A stretch of 64,000 nt of DNA, from contig CAYQOU010000001.1 of assembly GCA_964419255.1 (NCBI GenBank), forward strand, positions 71,328 through 135,327. Reading direction: 5' to 3'. The notes below the pieces were generated by a model. The model had not been told where the DNA came from. It searched no databases and was given only the letters and a program-made list of their open reading frames with translations. The translations under genes and the position numbers were made by a program. Shown here piece after piece: positions 18,294 through 27,679 of this stretch; the first letter of the stretch is position 1; the number at the start of each line of letters is the position of its first letter. The stretch is from CAZPHU01 sp964419255 (GTDB lineage Bacteria > Fibrobacterota > Chitinivibrionia > Chitinivibrionales > CAYFVL01).

Positions 18294-21200
18294 TCTATAT
18301 ATGTCTGTAAAGGTATTTCTGTTCGCCTGTATGGCTTTGCTGAATGTCTTTGCATATGAGCTTGAATTCGACCTTGACAGCCTTTCGCCCCAGGAAGTTC
18401 TTCCGTCGGCTGTAGAGAAAATTGCCGGAAAAGCTTTCGAATTAAACGAGCTTGGACTCAAGGCTCTGGAGCAGAGGGAGTATGAACAGGCGCTGGATTA
18501 TTTCGAACAGGCGCTGGAGCTGGTTCCGAACTATTCGGATGCACTTAACAACAGGGGGGTAGTTTACTTTCGGAAAGGGCTTGTTGGACGTGCGGAAGAA
18601 GTGTGGCGGCAGGTTATTACAGGTGAAGAAAACTATACGATCGGTTATTATAATCTTGGCATACTCGGCTATCACGAATATGATTTGCCCCGGGCGATAG
18701 AGTGGTTTGAAAAGGCTCTTGACCGAGACAAGTCTTTTACTGATGCATCTGTCATGCTGGGGCAGGTATATCTCATGCAGGGAAACGCTAAAAAAGGACT
18801 GAAGCATCTCGGGCGGGCGTATAAGAAAAATCCGAAGCACCAGGGCGCATGGAGCATGTATGCTTACGGATTGCTGCAGAAAGGGGATACTGCTACCGCA
18901 GAGAAGGTGCTGTTGTCGCAGAAAAGGAATGCCGAGGCACTCGGAATGCTTGGTGCCATCTACGCTGAGCGGGGGCAGTTTGAAAAGGCGATCGGCTGTC
19001 TCAAGAGCTCATTTGCCCGGGGCGGACCGGTGACGGTGCTTGTGGATGCGGCAAGAGTGCAGCTGAATGCCGGATCCTGTAAAGATGCGCTTTCAAGTCT
19101 TGGCAGCTACTTCGATCGAACCGGGCAGGCTTCCGCAGATGCCTATGTTCTTGCGGGGGTTGCCGCCAAGGAGTGCAACCGTTATGAAGAGGCCATGAGA
19201 TATTTCCAAGCGGGTGTGGAGAGTTTCCCTCGCGATCCTATTCTTCGTTTCAATCTGGGGCATATGTATTATTATGAGAGGAACTATCAACAGGCAGAGG
19301 CTATGTGGTCAACGCTTGCCGATACCATGCAGGAGCCCTCATTGTATGCTCTGCGTGCCCATGCCGCCCGTCACATGAATGACAATGCCGCGGCTGAAAA
19401 CCACATCCGTCAAGCCATTCGGATGGACGGCAAGGCCGAGTATCATGATCTGCTGGGCGTGATTCTTCACGAAAGAGGGAAGAAAAAAGAAGCGGTCGTG
19501 CAGTTTAAAAAGGCTTTGAAGATAAATCCTGATTTTCGGAGCGCACAGTTAAATCTTGCCGTTATGGATCAGGACAGCGCTCATCTGGATGTAATAATCA
19601 CAGAGGCGCGGAGCGTTGTAGATACGTGTAAAAGCAACTGTGCTGAGGCGCGCCTGAAGCTTTCGATTCTCTATTATCATCGCAGGAATCTTGCGAAAGC
19701 TCTTGAAACGCTTGAAAGGGTTGCTCCTCAAAAACGAACCGAATCGGTTGCTCGTCATTTAGCTATCTACTACCGGGAGCAGCAACAGTGGGATAAGGCC
19801 ATAGATGTTATCGAGAAGGTGCGAAGGGAGCGGGTGCTGGAGCCTCAGACAGAGTATGAGCTTGCCGAGAATTATCTTCACGCCGGAAAATATCAACCCG
19901 CATTTGAGATTCTCAAGTCGCTGGTAGAAAAATGGCCGGATAATCCCTGGCGTCTCTACTACCAGATGGGTTACGCCGCCATGGAACTGAATGATATGAA
20001 CTCTGCACAGAAATATTTCACGTTGAGTCTGAAGAAAAAATCGGATAATGTTGCGGCTCGAGGTCTGCTTGCTTTTGTCCATAATCGTAAGGGAAACACC
20101 GCTGAGGCGCGTCAGTTATGGGCGCGAAATCTTAAGGATGACCCGGATAACCCGGTTTTGTGGATAAACATGGGGCTTCTTCAGCAAAAGCGCGGCAACT
20201 ATGCCGATGCTCTCGAGAAATTCAAAAAAGCTCTGATTCTGGATCCCGATAATAAGGCGATTCATTTGAATATCGGTAATATGTTTCTTGCCCTGAATCG
20301 CACGACAGATGCCTTACACGAATATTCTCTTGCTTTACAAACCGAAAAACGTCGGGGTGCAGCATATAATTCTTTCATCGCCTCACAAAGAGCCGCTAAT
20401 CGTAAGAAGGCAAGGGAGATGCTTGACATACTCGAAGATGAATTCGGCTCATCCCTGGCCGCCAAACGGGCCAAAGGAGAGTGGAGTTTATGGCAGGGAG
20501 ATACGCTGACCGCTTTAAAAACCTTTGAGCAGATATCGGATAAGAACGAAAACGACTGGTATGCGCTGGGCAGAATATATGCGACACAGGGGAATGCCGG
20601 GCAGGCACGCAGGGCGATACTGAATTTGCCGGAAAGTCCCGCCTGGAATCGTGTGCGAAAGGAGATCGAGGCACGCATCTCTTTCAGTGAGAAAAATTAT
20701 GATCAAGCATATCAGAGGTGGAAAGAGCTGGCTGATACATCTTTTTATTTACAGTACAACCTGGCCCTTTCCGCATACCATGCCGGGCGGTACCAGGAGG
20801 CTTTGCGCATCGCTCAAGCCGAGGCAAAGAGAACCAAAGGAAAGGATTTCGCGGATGTGTGCCGTTTGGCTGGAAACGCCGCTTTTGAGCTGGAGAAATG
20901 GGAAGATGCGCGGGGTTGGTATCGGCAGCTTTCTGCTGTGCGGGCCCGTGACCCGATAGTGCAGTATAATCTGGCAGTAGCATCATACAATCTCGACGAT
21001 ATTGAAAAAGCTCATGAATACTATGAGACCGCCCGTAAGCTTGATTCGTCGCTTGAAAACCAAGATATCGAGCAACGCTATAAAGCGCTTCACGATACGG
21101 TTACCACCACCAAGGAAGTTTTTGACAGTGTCGACCTGTGGTACAACAACGCGATCGAGATGCAAAATGATGGAAACGACAGCTTGGCGCAGCGGCTTTA

Positions 21201-21513
21201 CCAAAAGATACTGAAAAGTGACAGCACCTATGTGCGTGCCTGGAACAATCTGGGCGCAATCTACGGGGCTCGGGGAGAGTTGGAACGTGCAGAAGAGGCG
21301 TATTTAAAGGCCATCGAGAGAAAATATGATCTTGTCGAGGCGTATGCCAATCTGGTAAACATATATATTGCGATGGAAGAATTTAAAAAGGCAAGGATTT
21401 TGATTTTTAAGGGCAAAGCACACAATCCTGAAAGCCAGCTGCTGGAAGAAATCGAATTGCAGTTGAAGGATGCCGAAAAAAAGGCGACAACCGAGTTTAC
21501 TACGGATCAGTAA
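18280..21513 (+). CDS. Large exported TPR-repeat protein
   Basis: A protein of 1,077 residues from the ATG at 18280 (GAAGG upstream); ATG 18301 is an alternative that removes seven residues. A signal sequence (about 8-25, VKVFLFACMALLNVFA) is followed by more than twenty tetratricopeptide repeats covering nearly all of the protein, for example ALDYFEQALELVPNYSDALN and ALEKFKKALILDPDNKAIHL. TPR arrays are scaffolds for protein complexes, so an assembly role in periplasm or outer membrane is inferred. It overlaps the HAD gene end, suggesting co-transcription with hflK-hflC-HAD. A family 1 repeat follows it. No enzymatic domain is visible. Confidence 0.8.
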   Translation: MNHGNLYMSVKVFLFACMALLNVFAYELEFDLDSLSPQEVLPSAVEKIAGKAFELNELGLKALEQREYEQALDYFEQALELVPNYSDALNNRGVVYFRKGLVGRAEEVWRQVITGEENYTIGYYNLGILGYHEYDLPRAIEWFEKALDRDKSFTDASVMLGQVYLMQGNAKKGLKHLGRAYKKNPKHQGAWSMYAYGLLQKGDTATAEKVLLSQKRNAEALGMLGAIYAERGQFEKAIGCLKSSFARGGPVTVLVDAARVQLNAGSCKDALSSLGSYFDRTGQASADAYVLAGVAAKECNRYEEAMRYFQAGVESFPRDPILRFNLGHMYYYERNYQQAEAMWSTLADTMQEPSLYALRAHAARHMNDNAAAENHIRQAIRMDGKAEYHDLLGVILHERGKKKEAVVQFKKALKINPDFRSAQLNLAVMDQDSAHLDVIITEARSVVDTCKSNCAEARLKLSILYYHRRNLAKALETLERVAPQKRTESVARHLAIYYREQQQWDKAIDVIEKVRRERVLEPQTEYELAENYLHAGKYQPAFEILKSLVEKWPDNPWRLYYQMGYAAMELNDMNSAQKYFTLSLKKKSDNVAARGLLAFVHNRKGNTAEARQLWARNLKDDPDNPVLWINMGLLQQKRGNYADALEKFKKALILDPDNKAIHLNIGNMFLALNRTTDALHEYSLALQTEKRRGAAYNSFIASQRAANRKKAREMLDILEDEFGSSLAAKRAKGEWSLWQGDTLTALKTFEQISDKNENDWYALGRIYATQGNAGQARRAILNLPESPAWNRVRKEIEARISFSEKNYDQAYQRWKELADTSFYLQYNLALSAYHAGRYQEALRIAQAEAKRTKGKDFADVCRLAGNAAFELEKWEDARGWYRQLSAVRARDPIVQYNLAVASYNLDDIEKAHEYYETARKLDSSLENQDIEQRYKALHDTVTTTKEVFDSVDLWYNNAIEMQNDGNDSLAQRLYQKILKSDSTYVRAWNNLGAIYGARGELERAEEAYLKAIERKYDLVEAYANLVNIYIAMEEFKKARILIFKGKAHNPESQLLEEIELQLKDAEKKATTEFTTDQ

Positions 21514-21527
21514 ATTTAACCTGAATG

Positions 21528-21675
21528 AGCGATTTTCTCGCGGCGATTCGCACAATTGCCTGGAGCAAGGGCCCCTGCAATCTGGAAATACCTCAGAGTG
21601 TATTCCGCTCGATTGCCTCAACCCTTTTTCCTCTCAGAGATTGCGCAACTTACCCGCTCAGAACCGCTCGATATT
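21528..21675 (+). repeat. Intergenic repeat family 1, copy 3 (full length)
   Basis: The best-preserved full copy, between the TPR gene and purD: box A (GCGATTTTCTCGCGGCGATT, then CGCACAAT), middle (GCAATCTGGAAATACCTCAG, TGCCTCAACCC), box B (GATTGCGCAACTTACCCGCT, then CAGAACCGCTCGAT). Box B faces the purD start codon. Confidence 0.9.
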
Positions 21676-21717
21676 GAATATGTCTGTGTCAAATATAAAA
21701 AGTGAGGGGAGAGGGTA

Positions 21718-23022
21718 ATGGATTTTATGGATACGGTCCTGCTGGTTGGAAGCGGGGGGCGGGAGCATGCAATACTGAAAGCGTTGATGCGCTCGGAGCG
21801 TCCCTTATGCACTTACGCCTATCCTGGTAATCCGGGCATCGAAGATAACGGATGCATGCTGGTCCGGCAGGAAATCAAAAACTGGGAAGATCTGGCGGAC
21901 TATGCGGTAAAAAATGAGATAGATCTTACTGTTGTTGGCCCTGAAGTTCCTCTGGTTGAAGGTATAGTGGATGTGTTTAAAAAGCGGGGGCTGACAATTT
22001 TCGGACCAACCCAGGCAGCTGCCCGAATCGAGGGAAGCAAGCAATTTGCCAAAGACCTCATGAAAAAATACCATATACCAACCGCATCCTTTGAAACCTT
22101 TACTAACAAGGAATCGGCTGTCGAGTACCTGAAAAAAGTTGGTGCACCTGTCGTTGTAAAAGTCAGCGGACTTGCAGCAGGCAAAGGTGCAATCGTATGT
22201 GATACTCTACAGGAGGCGCACGATGCGCTAAAAGATATTTTCGACAAGGGAATTTTCGGTGATGCCGGGAACTGTGTCATTCTTGAGGAGAAAATGGTTG
22301 GAGAAGAGGCATCCATTTTCGCCTTAACAGATGGGAAAACCTACAAACTGCTTCCCCCTTCACAGGATCATAAAGCAATTTACGAGGGTGATAGGGGACC
22401 AAACACCGGTGGAATGGGCGCATATGCGCCGGCGCCTCTGATAGATGCGGCGATGCTCAGCCGCATAGAGCGTGAGATTATCAAACCCACACTGGATGCG
22501 ATGCAAAAGGAAGGATGCCTTTATCAGGGCGTTCTTTACGTAGGTGTTATGGTGACTGAGGCGGGACCAAAAGTCGTAGAATTCAACTGCCGCTTTGGCG
22601 ACCCCGAGACCCAGGCCATACTTCCGCTGGTGGAATGTGACTGGTTTGAGGTCTTAAGTGCCTGTGCAAAAGGGAATTTGGCAGATGTTGATCTCACAAT
22701 CAAAGATCTATGCTGTGCCACTGTGGTGCTTGCATCAAAAGGATATCCTGGGCCTGTGGATAAAGGCAAAATTATTACCGGTATCGATGAAGCCGAGCGC
22801 AGTAAAACAAATGTTGATGTGTATCAGGCGGGTACCGGCAGGAACGCAAAAGGGGAACTGCTGACCAATGGTGGAAGAGTGCTTGCGGTCAGTGCCTGGA
22901 GTGGAACCTTGGAAGGGGCGGTTAAGACTGCATATGAGAATGTGGAAAAGATTTCTTTTGAGGGTAAGACTTTTCGAAAGGATATAGCAGCCAAGGGAAT
23001 AGCCAGGCTCAAAAAGCAATAA
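21718..23022 (+). CDS. purD: Phosphoribosylamine--glycine ligase PurD
   Basis: PurD (GAR synthetase) is an ATP-grasp enzyme joining 5-phosphoribosylamine and glycine in purine synthesis. The 434-residue protein shows VLLVGSGGREHAILKAL at the N-terminus, TVVGPEVPLVEGI, the ATP-grasp segments VVKVSGLAAGKGAIV and QDHKAIYEGDRGPNTGGMGA, and metal-binding FNCRFGDPETQAILP. The ATG at 21718 has a purine-rich GAGGGGAGAGGG upstream; an internal ATG at 21727 is possible. It appears to be a single-gene unit preceded by a family 1 repeat and followed by a terminator at 23215. Confidence 0.95.
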   Translation: MDFMDTVLLVGSGGREHAILKALMRSERPLCTYAYPGNPGIEDNGCMLVRQEIKNWEDLADYAVKNEIDLTVVGPEVPLVEGIVDVFKKRGLTIFGPTQAAARIEGSKQFAKDLMKKYHIPTASFETFTNKESAVEYLKKVGAPVVVKVSGLAAGKGAIVCDTLQEAHDALKDIFDKGIFGDAGNCVILEEKMVGEEASIFALTDGKTYKLLPPSQDHKAIYEGDRGPNTGGMGAYAPAPLIDAAMLSRIEREIIKPTLDAMQKEGCLYQGVLYVGVMVTEAGPKVVEFNCRFGDPETQAILPLVECDWFEVLSACAKGNLADVDLTIKDLCCATVVLASKGYPGPVDKGKIITGIDEAERSKTNVDVYQAGTGRNAKGELLTNGGRVLAVSAWSGTLEGAVKTAYENVEKISFEGKTFRKDIAAKGIARLKKQ

Positions 23023-23029
23023 CCAGTCT

Positions 23030-23248
23030 GCCTGAGTATGGGCCTCAGGGGTAAAGCCTTGGGGAACAGAAAGCAGGAAGCTGCAACAAATGTGGTGGAG
23101 AATCACGCCGCCGGTAAGGAGAAACCGAAAACCGGGGCTGCTGATTATTGTCGGCAATTAGCTGTTTCCTGTCCAGAGAAGGAGATGCCTTGTATTATCC
23201 ATGACAAAAATATTGGTCTGCTGAGACATTCATCAGCAGGCCTTTTTT
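23030..23248 (+). ncRNA. Candidate structured RNA (or structured purD 3' UTR)
   Basis: The stretch after purD has no convincing ORF but several possible pairings: CCTGAG/CTCAGG at its 5' end, a GCAG-GAAG-CTGC hairpin at 23073-23084, CCGGT/ACCGG at 23111-23135, and a long-range GGGAACAG (23062-23069) with CTGTTTCC (23162-23169) that encloses the inner hairpins. It ends in a strong terminator. The long rod-like layout is loosely reminiscent of 6S RNA, but I see no decisive signature and no clear promoter. The 3' UTR of purD is the simplest alternative. Confidence 0.3.
23215..23248 (+). terminator. Rho-independent terminator after purD / candidate RNA
   Basis: The stem GGTCTGCTGA pairs with TCAGCAGGCC (one G-U pair), with an 8-nt loop and six T residues from 23243. 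Confidence 0.85.
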
Positions 23249-23344
23249 ATATTTTAAAGGTAAATCATCGGCTGGCTTTTTTCTCTGAAACAACATGTTC
23301 CGAAAAAAAAGCTGAATAGTACTACTCGGTGAAAACAGTTTTCA

Positions 23345-23392
23345 GCCAGATTGCGCGACTCATCCGCTCAGAACCGCACAATCCAGGATGAT
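23345..23392 (+). repeat. Intergenic repeat family 1, copy 4 (box B only)
   Basis: Box B alone: GATTGCGCGACTCATCCGCT followed by CAGAACCGCACAATCCAGGA. It lies about 55 bp before the tssM-like start codon and faces it. Confidence 0.8.
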
Positions 23393-23445
23393 AATTATAG
23401 TCTTGATAAAAAAACAGCAAAAAGGAAAAAGAGAGAGACACACAC

Positions 23446-26400
23446 ATGAAAATGCGAACAAAGCGCGCGTTGCTCATATGGATCGCCTGTATTCTGCTCG
23501 GTCTATTAATTGTTGTTACCGCACCGATAATTCCTGTTTCCTCCTGGATTATCTGGACCGTCGGTTCGCTTCTGTGGATAACTACCGGTGTATGGATGGG
23601 TGTACACTTTCTTTTGGTAGCCAGAACCGGCTCGAAAAGAACTCATTGCTTTACCGGTAATCAGGCTGTTTTCGACCGCATATCACGAGAGTGTAATCAG
23701 GCTCTCGATCGTTATCTTTCTTCGGTGAAACGAAAGGGTGTTTTGCAGAGGAGTGCTCTCTATGAGCGTCCGTGGTTTTTGCTGGCTGGACCATCGCAGG
23801 CAGGTAAGTCTACGCTTCTTCGTGGCTCAAACCTTCATTTTCCGGTTAAGTATCCCTCTGAACGCGACGGTATGATAGTGGAGGGAAGCAATCGGATTAT
23901 GTGGAATTTCGGCAACGATGGAGTGTGGATCGATACACATGGCATGCTGATGGAGGAAAACGAGAAAGATGAATGGCAGGCGACGATTGCGGCTCTTGCC
24001 AAGGCACGCAGGCAGCGCCCCGTGGATGGTATGACCATTGTGATCAGTGCGCCGGAAATTCTTAATGCGGATCCCGCGGGGATAAATGAAAAGGCTAAAC
24101 AGCTGAGAAACAGAATCGATGAACTCATTGCGAGTTGGGGAATAGAGTTTCCTGTCTATCTGGTATTCAGCCGGATGGATGAGGTGCCCGGTTTTCTGGA
24201 TTATTTCAGCAACAAAATGGGTAAATGGCACGAGCAGGTGTTGGGCTCGACACTCGCCGATACACAGTCGCATATGCTGCCACGTCAGGCATTTACGCAG
24301 GAGTTCCAGCTCCTCTGTTTATCGCTGTCCGACTACCGGCTTGGCATTCTTTCTATGGAAAAAAACACGGGACGGCGTCGGATGGTCTGCAGGTTTGTCA
24401 TTCATTTTGAGGGAATGCAGGAGAAGCTTGCTGACTTTGTGGCTGAGCTTTTCAAGCCGTCCAATTATGAGGGGAAGCCGATATTCAGAGGCTTTTACTT
24501 CACCAGTTGTCAGGAAATCGAGCTCGATGATGGTCAGGGGCAGTCACAGCAACAGCCCAAATATGAGATCGGTGATACCATAGCAAACCACCCGTTGAAT
24601 CCGAATCGAAAGAATGCGCACCATAATGCCGGCAGTACTTTCGGTAAGTCAAAAAAAATGCGAGCATTTTTCGTCGCACCATTGTTCAGCAAAATAATGG
24701 TTTCGAGTGGCTCGATGGTCAAACATACTCAGAAGCGCTCCCGTAAAGAGATGATTCGTCACTATGCCACTGCTGCAGCTCTGATTCTCGCGGCTCTGAC
24801 GGCAAGCGCTACGCTCGTATCGGTACATAATAATGCAAATAATCTTCTCAAAGATGTCGGAAACACCATCTCCACGCAGACAATCGAAGACGGAAGCATT
24901 ATGGACGCATATCGCTACATGGGACGTCTGACAAAGGCTATCGAAAAGCTGCAGCGAATCGAAAACAAGGGTGTCCCTGTTTCGATGGGAATGGGATTTT
25001 ACAAAGGGGACACAGTTCTTTACAAATTAAAAGAGGAATATGTCACGCTCACTAAAAAGTTGATCGTCGGTCCTGCAAGCAAATATATAGAGTTTACCAT
25101 TCGTGAAAACACCAGCCGGTTCGGAGAACTTTCCGCAGATGCCCATAAAGAACTCTACAGTTCCCTTAAGGCCTATCTTTCAATATCGGAAGCGATGAGC
25201 GATCATTATGATGATATAGATACCGCGTTTCTTCGCCCGGTACTTATAGATGGTGTGAAGAAGTATATAATGTCAAAACAGCGAATATCCCGTCTACCTG
25301 CCGATATAGAGGCAAGCATACATCTTACGATGGGAATGTATCTGGCGTATCTGAAAGGTCAGCAGTTTCCACTCATGCAGCAGAATCAACGAGTCGTTGC
25401 AGAAGCGCGTCGGCGGCTGATGAGATTGCCGGATGCCAAGAATCTCTACCAGACCATTGCCAATCGGCTGATGCAGGAAGTTCCAGCAATGACTCTGGAT
25501 GATATCCTCGAAAGAAGTGAGGAGGGGATAATAAAATCAGATCAAACGATCAGCATGCTTTTTACTCAGGAGGGGTTCAATCAGTACGTGTCCGATGCTT
25601 TGAATCAGGCGAGTCAAAACCCTTTTAAAATTGACTGGGTTATTGGATTAGATCGGCAACAGGTCCCTGCCTCCGCGGTTGAGCCGGCGAAGTTGCGGGA
25701 CGATATGATCGAGGCATACTTTGCGGACTATAAGAAACAGTGGCTGTCGTTTCTCGGCTCAGTGCATATCGAGCAGTTTGGAAATCTGTCTCGCAGCAAA
25801 AGAATTCTTCAAAAGATGATGGCAGATCAGTCGGAGTTACTTGTACTGCTTGAAACCGTTGCGGCTCATACGGTGGTGAAGGCCGAAAAACAGTTGGAAA
25901 ATAAGGGTAAGGAGCTTCTGGACAAAGCTTCCGGTTTCAAGAAAACAAAGAAAACGGCAACAAAAGCCAAGAAGTTTTCGCGTTTTGCTCCTCTGGGAAG
26001 AAAAGAACCAGATTCCGAAGTAACCCAGGCGTTTGAATCCTTCCGGTCTTTTGTGCGATCCACCGGAGGTGTTCTAGGTGGATTTGAAGGGTATCGGGAT
26101 CACGTAATGACACTCGTGGACGGTATCGGCAGCATTGAGGAACAGGGACCGGATGCGGCGATTTCGGTTTTCAACGGAAGTGAAGAAGACCCTTTGTTAC
26201 AACTATGGAAGTATGTCAACAACACTCTGGCCGGAATGTCCGAGGATCTGCAGCAGGCTTGTAAACCGCTTTTACTTACCCCGGTCGAAAATACCGGTGA
26301 AGCAGTCTCAATGGTACTAACCCAGCATTTGAATAGAAGATGGCAAAGCGAAGTCGTAGATCCGTTCACAAATCGGCTTGCCGGACAATATCCCTTTGAC

Positions 26401-27063
26401 AGCCGTGGTGAGGAGGTATCCTTTACAGATGTTATGGACTTTTTCCGGCCGAACACGGGTACATTCTGGGGCTTTTACGAACGGGTACTGAATCCGTACA
26501 TAATCAAAAACGGAAATACATGGAGCATTCGGGACGTCGGCAGCGTCTCGATTAAATTTGAGCCTGACATAATCAGCTGTTTGCAAAAGGCTGCACGTAT
26601 CAAGGGTATCTTTTTCAAGAATGATGGCACCATACGTCCCATGAATATCACCATAACCCCGCAATCGGCAAACCGATATCCCGCCACACTGCAGGTCGGT
26701 ACCAGGGATTATAAACTTGTTCCGGGGGGTAGCTCGGTTCATCTGAAATGGCCGGTTCCCGGTGCGACGCAGAATGCTACTCTTCGGGTGCATGTAAGTA
26801 GTGATTTCACGCAAGATATCAGGCAACCCGGCGATTGGGGATTTATGCGTCTGCTTGATCAGGCGCGAATCAACAAACTTTCCGAGGCGACCTTTTCGGC
26901 GAAATGGCAGATCGATGTTCAAAACATCAATGTTATCTTTCTGTCCTACCGTATACAGGTGTCGGGTTCCGACAATCCATTCAGTGATCCTGTATTCTAT
27001 CAGTTTGATTGCCCGGAAAAACTGACAATGTCACTCGATCAGCCGCTGGCCGATTTACAGTAA
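23446..27063 (+). CDS. tssM: IcmF/TssM-like type VI secretion membrane protein
   Basis: A 1,205-residue protein with the TssM layout: two N-terminal membrane helices (about 8-29 and 34-58), a cytoplasmic GTPase/ATPase-like domain with Walker A GPSQAGKS (residues 115-122) and VWIDTHGM as a Walker B-like strand, then a third membrane helix (about 438-458, AAALILAALTASATLVSV) and a large periplasmic IcmF-related region ending in a beta-rich C-terminal domain (MNITITPQSANRYPATLQVG). TssM forms the inner-membrane core of the type VI apparatus with TssJ and TssL. No other T6SS gene is visible nearby, which is unusual. A family 1 box B element lies just upstream. Confidence 0.85.
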   Translation: MKMRTKRALLIWIACILLGLLIVVTAPIIPVSSWIIWTVGSLLWITTGVWMGVHFLLVARTGSKRTHCFTGNQAVFDRISRECNQALDRYLSSVKRKGVLQRSALYERPWFLLAGPSQAGKSTLLRGSNLHFPVKYPSERDGMIVEGSNRIMWNFGNDGVWIDTHGMLMEENEKDEWQATIAALAKARRQRPVDGMTIVISAPEILNADPAGINEKAKQLRNRIDELIASWGIEFPVYLVFSRMDEVPGFLDYFSNKMGKWHEQVLGSTLADTQSHMLPRQAFTQEFQLLCLSLSDYRLGILSMEKNTGRRRMVCRFVIHFEGMQEKLADFVAELFKPSNYEGKPIFRGFYFTSCQEIELDDGQGQSQQQPKYEIGDTIANHPLNPNRKNAHHNAGSTFGKSKKMRAFFVAPLFSKIMVSSGSMVKHTQKRSRKEMIRHYATAAALILAALTASATLVSVHNNANNLLKDVGNTISTQTIEDGSIMDAYRYMGRLTKAIEKLQRIENKGVPVSMGMGFYKGDTVLYKLKEEYVTLTKKLIVGPASKYIEFTIRENTSRFGELSADAHKELYSSLKAYLSISEAMSDHYDDIDTAFLRPVLIDGVKKYIMSKQRISRLPADIEASIHLTMGMYLAYLKGQQFPLMQQNQRVVAEARRRLMRLPDAKNLYQTIANRLMQEVPAMTLDDILERSEEGIIKSDQTISMLFTQEGFNQYVSDALNQASQNPFKIDWVIGLDRQQVPASAVEPAKLRDDMIEAYFADYKKQWLSFLGSVHIEQFGNLSRSKRILQKMMADQSELLVLLETVAAHTVVKAEKQLENKGKELLDKASGFKKTKKTATKAKKFSRFAPLGRKEPDSEVTQAFESFRSFVRSTGGVLGGFEGYRDHVMTLVDGIGSIEEQGPDAAISVFNGSEEDPLLQLWKYVNNTLAGMSEDLQQACKPLLLTPVENTGEAVSMVLTQHLNRRWQSEVVDPFTNRLAGQYPFDSRGEEVSFTDVMDFFRPNTGTFWGFYERVLNPYIIKNGNTWSIRDVGSVSIKFEPDIISCLQKAARIKGIFFKNDGTIRPMNITITPQSANRYPATLQVGTRDYKLVPGGSSVHLKWPVPGATQNATLRVHVSSDFTQDIRQPGDWGFMRLLDQARINKLSEATFSAKWQIDVQNINVIFLSYRIQVSGSDNPFSDPVFYQFDCPEKLTMSLDQPLADLQ

Positions 27064-27102
27064 TGGGCCGAAAAATGGTGTCTTAAAAAAACGGTAGACA
27101 AA

Positions 27103-27570
27103 TCAGGAAAGAATAGATGAAGAGTGTTTAACACGCTGATATTCCTTTATGACCCGAATGAAACGGTATAAGGAGCTTATTGTTCGGGAGGAAATTTCAA
27201 ACCAGATCGGGTTATTTACCGTATGACCAATGGAGGCTGTGCCGCGGATAAAATCCGCCAGATCTCTGAGAGCCTCAATCTGAACAGGTGTAATTATCAT
27301 CTTCAAAGAAGAACAGTATATGTCTACCCGGCCATCATAGATCTCAACCAAATCCGTCATCTGTCGTGTAATGGGAAACCTGCCACTCAACTCTACCGCC
27401 ATTTTCTCTTTGTCACCTACAGTAACGAAAATATTACAGAACTGGGTCAAAATATCATAATCGTCCTGATCATCTATCTGGATCGAAAAATCCTTTTTAA
27501 CCTTGGTAAAACACCGTATACCTTCGGAAATGTAGGTGTTATAGAGATATTGGCGAAGTTTCGAAGACAT
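27103..27570 (-). CDS. Hypothetical protein
   Basis: A 155-residue frame convergent with the tssM-like gene. Composition is that of a normal soluble mixed alpha/beta protein, without signal peptide or membrane helices; I do not recognise a family. No clear Shine-Dalgarno precedes the ATG at 27570, which lowers confidence. It might belong with tssM by proximity, but it is on the opposite strand. Confidence 0.5.
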   Translation of the reverse strand: MSSKLRQYLYNTYISEGIRCFTKVKKDFSIQIDDQDDYDILTQFCNIFVTVGDKEKMAVELSGRFPITRQMTDLVEIYDGRVDIYCSSLKMIITPVQIEALRDLADFIRGTASIGHTVNNPIWFEISSRTISSLYRFIRVIKEYQRVKHSSSILS

Positions 27571-27679
27571 AAGTATATACGCTAATGGTTTAATCTGTTA
27601 AGAGAATATATCTCTGTGCATATGCGATAAGAAAGTCGATAATGCAATTCGCGCGCACGATTTTTGCGTTTGCGACCAT

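Noticed and set aside
23038..23319. 93-codon frame after purD
   Set aside because: It crosses the terminator hairpin and has no start signal; the region looks structured rather than coding.
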